From positions 1,520,581 to 1,584,580 of the forward strand of contig CM031861.1 of assembly GCA_018697195.1 (NCBI GenBank): 64,000 nucleotides of DNA. The letters are read 5' to 3'. This document shows, one piece after another, positions 40,310-49,700 of the stretch. The translations under genes were made by a program, and so were the position numbers. The notes below the pieces were generated by a model, which was given only the letters and a program-made list of their open reading frames with translations, was not told where the DNA came from and searched no databases. This stretch comes from Certhia americana (taxonomy: Eukaryota > Chordata > Aves > Passeriformes > Certhiidae). Numbering within the stretch: position 1 is the first letter of the stretch; every line of letters begins with the position of its first letter.

Positions 40310-43300
40310 TGTTTGTATCTCTTTCGGGACTCTTCTCTTGCAAGCGTCCTCATACCGAAACGAATTAATGCAGGATCTTGCTGCCCCATCTCGCCTGCCC
40401 CCCCCTCCCCCTCCCTTTCCCCTCGTGATCGCTTCCCTCCGGCCTCGGTCACACGTTTCCTCCCTCTGAGACGGCCCGCTGTGGAGTTAGCCAGGAAGCG
40501 GCCCTTATGTGGCGGTGTGTCGCCGCTGTCGCCGGCTCCTGTCCCTGCTGTCGCCGGCATCGCGGGGTCCCCTGTGCAGAGTCCTGCGGGCGACCCTCCC
40601 CCCTTTTCAGCCCCCTCACCCCCGCCCCGTGCTGGCGTGCGGTTCGGGGGTTGCCCGCAGCTTTTCCAGGCCGTCTGTGGCGCCTCGGCAGATCCTGCTC
40701 GGTGAGCCGGGCTAAGTCCGTCTCGGGGTTCCCCCGGCCGGCGGGGAGCTGGGCCTCCGTTCCGTCCCCCTCGATAGCCCCCGGCCGGCGCGGGGCCTGC
40801 CGCCATGCCCTCTGCCAGCTCGTCGTTTGTACTGGTATTGTACTTTTAAATTAATATCCTTTGTACCCGTTAATTCAAGCGGTGCCCGGTCCATATTATG
40901 CGCCTTTTGTGTCTTTTATTTGCAAATCAAAAGTGTTTATTAATCGGGAGAAAACGAAGAACACAGTTCCCGGGGGCAATAGCCAAGGTGGTTGTGGTGT
41001 TGTGTGTGTGTGGGGGGCGCGGGGTAGCGTGGGGATAGGGCCGGGGCGGTAAGGTCGGGGGCCGGGGGACCCCGCTGGGGGCTTGCGGGCGGGGGACCGG
41101 CCGGAGTCTTCCTCGTTTTCTGGGGGGAGTTTCAAGGGTGAAATTCTTTTCTTTGTTTCAGTCGCGATCGAGGAGTCTGGAGCTGCGTTCACCTCCCAGC
41201 ATCGCTTGGTTGCTACGGCGGCGAGCGGCAAGGTCGCCTGGGGAAAGCAGGTTGGAAAGGCTTCGTCCGCTGGCCGAACACGTCGGGGGACTCCCATGCG
41301 GGACCCCAGGAGTGCTGGGTCATACATTTTCATCTTGGCCGTGTGCAAAAGCATTTGAATAGGCGAGCACCCACCAATGCGCGCGCGGGTTTCCTTTTGG
41401 CCACACAAACAGAGTGCACAGACACACGCTAAAAGGTGTAGAACGCCACAGGCAAAGTGAATTAGATTTGATGCTAACATTAGTGCTAGACAGTACAGGT
41501 CAATCCTGCTCAAAACCGCTGTGAAGGTTGGTGGTATTACTGCCATTGTGAATCATGGTGGCGGTGGAGCGCGTGCTGACAAATGGCGAGTTTGGTGCAA
41601 ATTTATCATTTTGTCATCATTAAAAAAAATGCTTTAGTTCAAAACTATAATCCAGTGTTTTAACTTGGTTCTGGAGCCAAATTATTTTTGCTAAAGTTTC
41701 AAAGAAACACTACTTGTGCTCAAGAGTTGCCAAGCCCCTTTACAGCCGAAGAGAGCAGCGGGATTGAGGTCTCAGAACACTGTGAGGGATGGACAAAACA
41801 CTGTGGCAGGGACCACGCAGCGTCGCGCTTGCTGAGTCCGAAGTAGTGGGTCCTGCCCAACAACAACAATCCCCGGTTAAAGTCAACAGCAAGGGATAAG
41901 ACCATCCTTTCTGCAGCAGATGTGATCCTACGATTTACTCTCCCTACTGAAATTCATGCCTAAAATCATTACAAACCGCCCTGGGGTTTTGGTATTTTTT
42001 TGGATTGTTTATTTTTTTTTTTTTGTAAAGAAAAATCTAACATTTGGTACCTTAGGGTGCCCGAAACAAACCTTCTGAGTAAGCAATTTCAAAAACAAAT
42101 TTCCAATGGTATTTAGTTATGGCCTCGAGTGCTGCCATCTACACAGAACCGGTAGTGGCACACTTTGTGTGTGCAATAGAGAAATGTATGGTGCGGTCTA
42201 CGCCTTTGTGGAAAATACACCAAGTGGAACGCTCGGTGCGTGTGCCAGTCGTGCGGTGCTTGGTTTGTACCGTCACATACTCTAACAAACCCCAGTGTCG
42301 TCGTGTTGGCCATTATTCATGCTGATATATTCCAAAACGAGTACTGTCAGCGCCGAACGCCAAGCGGACCTGGGACACCGCACGTCGTCGGGAGAGCCTA
42401 TCAGACAGCTGGTGTTAATAAATCAAAATAAGTGGGGATCGTGACCTGCTCCGCCGCGATGGCGTAGAAGGGCTGCCCTTTCGCTTATAAAAACGATGTC
42501 TGTTGCTTAAATGACATTGTTTATGGACGTCACCTTGGTAACGCTGCCGAGGCGCCTCGTGGTGCCCTCGAGGCCGCTGCCCACTGCTGAACCCGAACGA
42601 ATGTCCTGCATGCCAACAGAGTTCTGCCAGACATACACAAAAGCACGCAATTGAAACAGAGGGCGGCACAAAACGCAGAGGGATCCAAACTGAACTGCGT
42701 CGCGCACCACGGCGACAATTTGTAGACACTGACGCCGCCTTTCTGCTTTTGTTACCCATCAGATAAATCTGGGCCAATTCCATGTCGTTCTGTCTGTCCC
42801 CTGCCTTTTGTTCCATCAGTGACACCTCCTCATCCCGGACACCCCAGCCAATCCTCATCCTACGTAGTCCCACCCGGACTCGGTGCCCTCTCCCAACTTT
42901 CTGATGGTTTCCCCTACAGAAACCCTCTTGACTTTGCTCCGCAAATCCCCTCATTTCTCCGGCCCCACAACGGCTGCCCTGGGGTTTGGGGCACGGCGTT
43001 ACCCGGGAAACGCCTCCAGTGGGCTTGGACATGTCTTCCAGAGAGGGAGACCCCACTCCCTCCCTGGCATCTCTCCACGACGGCTCTGCCACCATTCAAG
43101 GTACGAAGTTTTCTTCCTCCGTTGAGTGCGGAACTTCTTGTGCTTGTGTTTACAGTCCATTGCTCCCTCCTCCTTGCTGATGGGCCTGCCCTGAATAGTC
43201 TGGCACCGTTTTTCTTGGCACCGCGTCCTTGGAGATTTTTTTATGGGGTTCCGATGAGATTCCCTCGCAGTCTATCCCAGACTAAACCCAGCTCCCGCGT

Positions 43301-43429
43301 CTCTCCCACAGGAGCTGCCCCACATCCTCATCGTCGCCAGAGCCCTCCTCCAGCAAGCTCCTCTTCCTTCTTCTCCGAGTGAGTTCCGCACCAGTAGTGG
43401 GGGTGGTGTGTTTTGTTTGCTTTTTGGAT

Positions 43430-44400
43430 TTTTTTTTTTTGTGGGGGGGTGGGGTGAGGTTGAAGTGTTGTCTCTTTCCTCGCGGCCTGCGGCGGGCCCC
43501 CGCTGCGGGCTGCTCTTCGCGACATTACGGCGGTCCCCGGCGGCGGCGGCCACGCCAGGAATGCGCGCTCGCCCGCGGCGGGGCCGCGCGGCGCGGCGGC
43601 GCGTCAGCGGCGGGGCGGGGATGGGAACATCATGATAAAGTGGGCGGCCGGCCCGGGCGGTTCGCCCGGCGCTGGGCGCGGCGCTCGGCGGGGAGGGGAG
43701 GCGCCGTGCAGTCAGCGAGCGAGTGATGGAGTGAAGGGAGGATGGAGAATGGCGGGGCAGGTAAGGTAATCAGCCGTCGGAAGCCCCCATGGCGAGAGCG
43801 CGAAGGCGTCCGCAGCGGCGCATCCGGTCATCCCCATCCAGGATGGGGGCGTCGGGAGCGGAGCCCGTTCCGGCAGGGAGCGCACGTCCGGTGCGGAACC
43901 GCGGCTCGGGAGAGCAGCGGCGGTGCGGTGCCGGCGGCTCGGGCAGTGCGGACCGCCGGGTGCTGCCACCGGGGCAGATCGGGGGGCTGCCGCGGCGGGG
44001 GCTTAGGCCTCTGCGCTGCCGCCCGAGCCGCCCCTTTGTGTGTCGGCGGACCGGGCGAGCCCCGGCCTAGATCTGCCCGTCCCGCCCTGTGAACAGCCCC
44101 GAGCCCATTGGGTGCTCCCGCGCCGCCGCTGTCCGGGTGGCGTGCCGTGTCAACCGGCCCCGCGGGGGCTTCCCGCTATGCCCCGAGCCAGCCCGCCCGC
44201 GCGCCGGCACCGCCCGCCCTGCCGCGCAGCCCCTCGCCCCGCCGCGCAGCTTTTAGAATGAAGCGGCGGCCGCGTGCTCCGAGAGGGGGAAAGGCACGGT
44301 GTAAGGCTCTCGGAGAGCCCGGCCTTCCCACCGAGGGAGGATGCCGTAGGCGCGTGGGAAAAGGACCCTGTGCCCGGCGTGCGGCCATGAGAAATTAGGA
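43430..44400. promoter_or_regulatory. CpG island about 2-3 kb upstream of the CCND1 start site (copy 2)
   Basis: It is very GC-rich with frequent CpG and lies about 2.1-3.0 kb upstream of the inferred CCND1 start site, separated from the promoter island by AT-richer DNA. It may be the promoter of an upstream or divergent non-coding transcript, or a CCND1 enhancer. The sequence is error-prone, so motif-level reading is unreliable. Confidence 0.55.
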
Positions 44401-45878
44401 AGGAAAGAGCTGGCACGGTCCACGGGAATGCGACCGGCTGGCCCAAGGGCTCGCCCTGCATCCTCAAACCAGCTGCTCACCGGATAGGTGTTGGGGGTGC
44501 AGGTTGTGAATTAAATAGGGTCCCCCCGGATGGGTATCGGAAGCACGGCCAGTTTCGACCCGAGAGCGCGGGGGTCATGCGTGTTTCTTCATTTAATATT
44601 AGAACCTTCCCAGCCAGCTAAAGTCGTGAAGAAAAGGGAAGTGCATGTCCTGTGCGTGAAGCACACGCAGAGGGACAGGGGACAGCTTCCTCGCTGAGGG
44701 ACCCTCCAGAGTCGCCCCACAGGCTGTGGTGTGCAAGGGGAACTGAGAGCGTGGGGCCTCCGACATCCTCCTCCTCCTCCTGCTGACAGTCGGAGACAAA
44801 ATGGAGACAAATGGTCAAGCAAACGAGTAAACGCGAAAAGATGGGCAGACAGTCCGTGCAAAGAGATTACATAAACACACAACTGTGCAACAACATGCCC
44901 TGTGATCTTTGGCACTGCTCTCCCCGCGGGTCACGCAGGAGAGATGCTGTGTCCCTCCATGGCCAGCAGCCCCTGCCACCAGCTGGAGTTTGTGCCATCA
45001 GTGTCACACCACCGGCAGGTATCCCCCGGTGAATTCTCTGGTAGCAGCCGGGCCATGCTAAAGCACCGAGGCTGAGGTTAATCTGCGCCCCCCAATTTTC
45101 GGCCTCCCCGCTTCTCCCTGCGCCGCTTTGCTGCAGGACAAGCCGCTTCATCCATGCATCGGCCTCACCTCCGGTGTCCCCCAGCGGGCCTCAAGCTGCG
45201 CTGTCAGCCCCTCGGAAAGCCAGACTTTAATAAAGAGATGCCCTTTTTTAACACAAACAGCGCGAAGCGTTCGCAGGTACCGGCGGCTCGGCCGGGCAGC
45301 GGGAGTTATTGACGGCGGGGCCCCACCACGCGTGGACAGAATCTCCTCATCCTGGAGACGCGGATGAGGCCCCTGCAGGCTCCAGTGGCTGCCGGCACCT
45401 CGCTCTCACCCCTCTGGCTCGTCTCCCCATAGGTGCTGGAGGGAGCCCTGGCCACCATTTTGCTGCTCCGCTGGGATATTTTTCCTGGGTGGCGGTGAGC
45501 GGTGGGGGTGGAGTGCCGAGCGTGGCCTTCCCCGGTGTGCGCTGCCACCGGCTGTGCCTCGGATTAGCTCCCGTCCTGTGCCCTGCCACCTCCGTGCCCC
45601 TCTGGGAAGGTGAAACCTTTAAAGTGAAAGGAAAGGCCTTAAAAAATAAAATAAAATAAAATAAAAATATTAGACAAAAGAACCATCTTGGCAGAGGGGT
45701 GGGCACCTCAATTGTTGAAAAATTTTGGTGTGCAGCAGAACCATCCTGGCTGGGAAAAAACAGGACTGAGGAAACGGGAGAAAGGTTTTCCCTTGGGATC
45801 AGCTACAAAGAGTAGGTGTTCATGTTGGGAGCACGCCTTTTTAAAGGACAGTACGGCAGGTAGGCACCGGTGACAGCA

Positions 45879-45880
45879 GC

Positions 45881-45927
<47 letters not shown>

Positions 45928-45937
45928 NNNNNNNNNN

Positions 45938-46003
<66 letters not shown>
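45879..46003 (+). repeat. (AAT)n microsatellite containing a 10-N gap
   Basis: Pure AAT repeats run from about 45,881 to 45,927 and from 45,938 to 46,003, interrupted by ten N at 45,928-45,937. The equivalent place in copy 1 (about 39,403-39,466) shows a shorter, ragged version (AATAATATAATAAT). True repeat length is unknown. Confidence 0.9.
45928..45937. other. Assembly gap (10 N)
   Basis: There are ten unknown bases inside the AAT repeat. A gap of fixed small size usually marks an unresolved join. It sits at the apparent change from noisy to clean sequence. Confidence 0.95.
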
Positions 46004-46007
<4 letters not shown>

Positions 46008-46245
46008 GCAGCAAACAGCAAGGCACTGGTGCTGCTCCGCTCCCCTCCCTGGCGCCCCCGTAAAATAATACTAAGTCTCCTTGCATTTCTCTCCCTGGTG
46101 TCTGTGTGTGGCCTTAGCCCCATTCATCATTTGGCTCCCAGTGCAGAACTCGCTCCATTTTTAAAATTATGCATGATCCACTGAAGAGACAATTTGGGTT
46201 TCCCCCACCTCTCCCTTGCCCTTGAAGAAAGCGAGCCCTTGTCTC

Positions 46246-46253
46246 ATTTGCAT
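46246..46253 (+). promoter_or_regulatory. Octamer (POU/OCT1-type) motif upstream of CCND1
   Basis: ATTTGCAT is a perfect inverse octamer, about 220 bp upstream of the inferred start site. A functional OCT1 site at a similar distance is described for human CCND1. The corresponding position in the noisy upstream copy (around 39,730) no longer matches the octamer. Confidence 0.55.
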
Positions 46254-46368
46254 TAAAACCCTGCTCTCTATAAGCTAAGCAAAGGGGAAGGACTTGAAGC
46301 CTATGGGATGGCTTTAGGGCTCTGCCCCTTGCTTTTGGCTCTCTCTCTCTTTCTCATTCTCTCTCCTG

Positions 46369-46577
46369 CTTTGATCTCTGCTTAACAACAGTAACGTCAC
46401 AGGGACTACACCAGGAGAGTTTTGTTGGAAGTTAGAAAGTTTTGCAGCCTCCAGAGGGCTGTAGCGGCAGTAGCAGAAGCAGCATCCAAGGGACTCCTGG
46501 AAGGGGAAGAGAGAGAGCGAGCGAGCGACTGACTCAGTCCTGCTGCAGAGAAGTGACTCGAGGCGACGAAGGCAGAC
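46369..46577 (+). promoter_or_regulatory. CCND1: CCND1 core promoter (TCF/LEF, CRE) and 5' UTR
   Basis: A TCF/LEF-type motif CTTTGATC lies at 46369-46376 and a CRE-like TAACGTCACA at 46392-46401. They are followed by a block closely resembling the mammalian CCND1 proximal promoter as I remember it (AACAACAGTAACGTCAC, then AGAGTTTTGTTG, then CCTCCAGAGGGCTG). No TATA box is seen. By analogy with the human gene, where the CRE lies about 50-60 bp upstream of the start site, transcription probably begins near 46,469 in GGCAGTAGCAG. That leaves a 5' UTR of about 109 nt containing a short GAGCGAGCGAGC repeat. The start-site position is inference. Confidence 0.82.
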
Positions 46578-46775
46578 ATGGAACATCAGCTGCTGTGCTG
46601 CGAGGTGGAGACCATCCGACGAGCCTACCTGGATGCCAACCTCCTCAATGACAGGGTGCTGCAGACAATGCTGAAGGCGGAGGAGACCTGCTCGCCCTCC
46701 GTCTCCTACTTCAAGTGCGTGCAGAAAGAAATCTTGCCATATATGAGGAAAATAGTTGCCACTTGGATGCTGGAG
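46578..46775 (+). CDS. CCND1: CCND1 coding exon 1
   Basis: This exon encodes residues 1-66, from the initiator Met to Glu66 of the ATWMLE motif, and ends in phase 0. It carries the RB-binding LLCCE motif and the start of the cyclin box, including MRKIVATWM at 56-64. The donor is GTTTGT, a GT donor with a weak match beyond the first two bases. The frame is intact, unlike the scrambled counterpart about 6.48 kb upstream. The differences from human (for example Leu18, Gln29-Thr30, Ile52, Tyr55) are conservative or lie at surface positions. Confidence 0.97.
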
Positions 46776-49700
46776 GTTTGTATCTTTCGGGGACTCTTCC
46801 TTGCAAGCTCCGGCACCGAAACGAATTAATGCAGGGAGCTGCTGCCCCATCTCTCCTGCCCCCCCTCCCTTTCCCCCGGGATCGCTTCCCCGGCGCGGCA
46901 CACGTTGCCTGCCCTCGGAGACGCCCGCGTGGAGCCAGGGGAAGCGGCCCGAGGTGGCGGTGGCTGTCGCCGCTGTCGCCGGCTCCGTGTCCCCTCTGCC
47001 GCAGCCGGGTCCCGGTGCCGAGGGGCGGCGGGCGAGCCCCCCCCCCACTTCACCCCCGCCCGGTGCTGCCGGGGGTCGGGGGGTGCCCGGCAGCTTTTCC
47101 GGCCGTCGGGGCTCGGCAGAGCCGGCTCGGTGAGCCGGGGCAGAGCCGGCTCGGGGTTCCCCCGGCCCGGCGGGGAGCGGCCCCGGTCCGTCCGCCGAGC
47201 CCCCGGCCGCGCGGGGCCGCCGCCAGCCTCTGCCAGCTCGTGTTTTCTGGGGATTTTATTTTAAATTAATATCCTTGTACACGTATGCAAGCGGCTGCCC
47301 GTGCCAGTATTATGCGCCATCTTTGTTCTTTTATTTGCAAAGCAAAAGTGTTTATTAATCGGGAGAAAAACGAAGAAAGTCCCGGGGAGCAAAGCCAAGG
47401 GTGTGTGTGTGTGTGTGTGTGGCGGGGGGAGCGGGGGAAGGGGCCGGGGGAGGAAGGTCGGGGGCCGGGGGACCCCGCTGGGGCTGCGGGCAGGGGGACC
47501 GGCCGGAGGGGCTCCAGCGTTTCTGGGGGTAGTTGCAGGGTGAAAGTTTCTTTGTTCAGCGCGAAGAGAGGCTGGAGCTGCGGTCACCCCTCAAAGGCAC
47601 GCTTGTGCTGCGGCGGCGAGCGGCAAGGTCGCCTGGGGAAAGCCAGTTGGAAAGGGCCTCGTCCCTGGCCGGACACGTCTGGGGGGGGCTCCCAGCGGGA
47701 GCCCCAGGAGCTGGGCTACATTTTCATGCCTTTTCGGAAGCCCTGGGTGCCCGCGATGTATTTTTAATTAATTTTTGAAACCGCAGCGCCCTGCCTTGCT
47801 TTGGGAAATGCCGCGCCCGGCTGTGCTGCAGGGCGAGAGAGGGAGGCGGTGAATTTCACTTCGGGGGATCCCCCTGGAGCCCCCCAGCAGGACCAGAGGC
47901 ACGGGGCTAGGTAAAGGACCCCCGCCGCTTCATTTTCAGCCTTTTTTGAAAGCTCGAATGATTTTTTAAATATTTTTAAATATTTTTTGAAAAGATGACG
48001 TCTGGTGAAATGAGGCTGGACGCCACCTTTGTGTCTCGACCAGAGAGGGGAATCTGCAGCACAACGGCAAATTAGATGAAAAAATAAATGCGAAATAAAT
48101 AAATCCGGGGCCGAGCCCGGCTCTGCACCCCGTTACCAACCACGGGGGTTTGCATTTTCCTCCGCTTTCCGTTTTCTTCTCTTTTTGAAAATTTGTTCAG
48201 GGGCTGGAAAACTGGGCACAGACTTCTTCTTCGATTACCCCCCTCCCCTTTTGCCATGAATCGCCTGCGGGTTTCTAACGCAACATTTCCCCCCACTTTG
48301 TTACTCGTGACTTTCATTTTCTTTGATGCCGCTGCGTTTCCCATATTTATCCATTTTCCCCAACTGCGTTTCCCCCTCGTCTCCTTCAACCTTGCCCTGC
48401 AAAAGCCTGGGGGTGAGGGAGGAGGGGAGGGCGAGAGCAGCGGGACAAGCCTGGCTTTCGCCTCAATTAAATTATTCTTCAACGATCTCTCTCCTTCTTG
48501 CAGGTTTGCGAGGAGCAGAAGTGCGAAGAGGAAGTTTTCCCCTTGGCTATGAATTACTTGGACAGATTTTTGTCGTTTGAACCCCTCAAGAAAAGCCGAT
48601 TGCAATTGCTCGGAGCTACCTGCATGTTTGTGGCTTCAAAAATGAAGGAAACTATTCCTCTGACCGCAGAAAAACTGTGCATTTATACAGATAACTCCAT
48701 TAGACCCGACGAATTACTGGTAATTTCACGTTCAATCACTTCAAGAATAAAAAAAAAAAAAAAAAAAATCGAAACAAACATTTTTAAAAAAAGAGAAATA
48801 TCTATACGTATATATAGATATATATATGTAAAGTGTAGGGGGGGAAAAAAAGGGGGAAAAAAAAAAAAACATGAACGGCAACCCCGCACTTCGGAAGCGC
48901 CGGCCGCGACTGCGGGGCTGCTGGCGGCGGAGCTGTGGATACGGCGGCGGGCCGGGAATAGGGGTGGGATAGGGATGGGATAAGGCCGGGATGGAGCCGG
49001 GATAAGGCCGGGATGGGGCCGGGATGGGGCCGGGATGGGAGCGGGCGCGGCCCCCCCGCGCTGCCCGGGCCGTGGCGCTGGGCGGCCCGCGGGCTCCCCC
49101 TGCCGGCCCCGGTGGGCGCGGCCCCGGTTGCGGGGGGACCTCCGCGCCTCGCCCCGACCCCCGGCACAGCGCCGCACCGTGTGCCAACGGCTCTAACCGC
49201 GCTCCCCCCGCCTCTCCTTCCTCCTCTCTCCTTTCCCCCCCTTCCCCTCCCTCTTGTCTTTGCAGCAAATGGAGCTGCTGCTGGTGAATAAGCTGAAATG
49301 GAATCTGGCCGCAATGACCCCCCACGATTTCATTGAACATTTCCTTACTAAAATGCCTCTGGCAGAGGACACCAAGCAGATCATCCGTAAACATGCTCAG
49401 ACTTTTGTGGCTCTGTGCGCTACAGGTATGAGCCCTGCACGTTGCGCAAAGCGCGTTGCTCCCCGACACGCGCCCACCCCCCGGCTTGTAAAGCTTCCCG
49501 TAGCTGTTGGTCTCAGAGCTGCGGGGAGGTAGTTTAAGCCCCGATTATTGCCCCTTGTTTGCAGAAGGTGGATTACTTTGCCAGAGGTAAGTTTTTTCTT
49601 TTCAGAAGATGTTTCGCTTCTGAGTCGGAGTTTTGCGTGCTTGTCAGGGAGGGAGAGGGGCCGGCATCCCCCCCATCCCTGCTCTCTGTACCTCGTGGCA

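Larger units (their letters stand above)
34890..41340 (+). repeat. Noisy duplicate copy 1 of the CCND1 promoter/exon 1 segment
   Basis: This stretch aligns collinearly with about 41,340-47,720. Matched anchors are 34,957 with 41,405; the CGCGACATTACGG block at 36,923 with 43,519; CTGCTGACAGTCGG at 38,231 with 44,780; the start-codon position 40,098 with 46,578; and TTTATTAATCGGG at 40,936 with 47,351. The offset wanders between about 6.41 and 6.60 kb because of many small indels spread evenly over coding and non-coding DNA. Even spacing of errors, lost homopolymers and extra bases suggest uncorrected long-read sequence rather than evolutionary divergence. Confidence 0.85.
41340..47720 (+). 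repeat. Duplicate copy 2 of the CCND1 promoter/exon 1 segment
   Basis: This is the second member of the head-to-tail pair. Its first about 4.6 kb (41,340-45,927) also looks error-rich. After the 10-N gap at 45,928 the sequence becomes well behaved and carries the intact promoter, exon 1 and start of intron 1. The exact junction between copies is blurred; the best estimate is 41,330-41,370. Confidence 0.8.

Noticed and set aside
40896..41546. Reverse ORF of 216 codons spanning the junction between copies
   Set aside because: It crosses the probable misassembly junction, and the copy 2 counterpart (47.26-47.59 kb) breaks the frame.
42415..43095. Reverse ORF of 226 codons
   Set aside because: It lies in the error-prone duplicated zone, the other copy (about 35.9-36.6 kb) does not keep the frame, and no family motif is visible.
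46314..47048. Antisense ORF of 244 codons over CCND1 promoter and exon 1
   Set aside because: It is the shadow of a GC-rich coding exon and CpG island and has no independent coding signal.
48741..49469. Antisense ORF of 242 codons across intron 2 and exon 3
   Set aside because: It consists of reverse-read G-rich repeat and poly-A (poly-Phe) plus the complement of exon 3, with no protein features.
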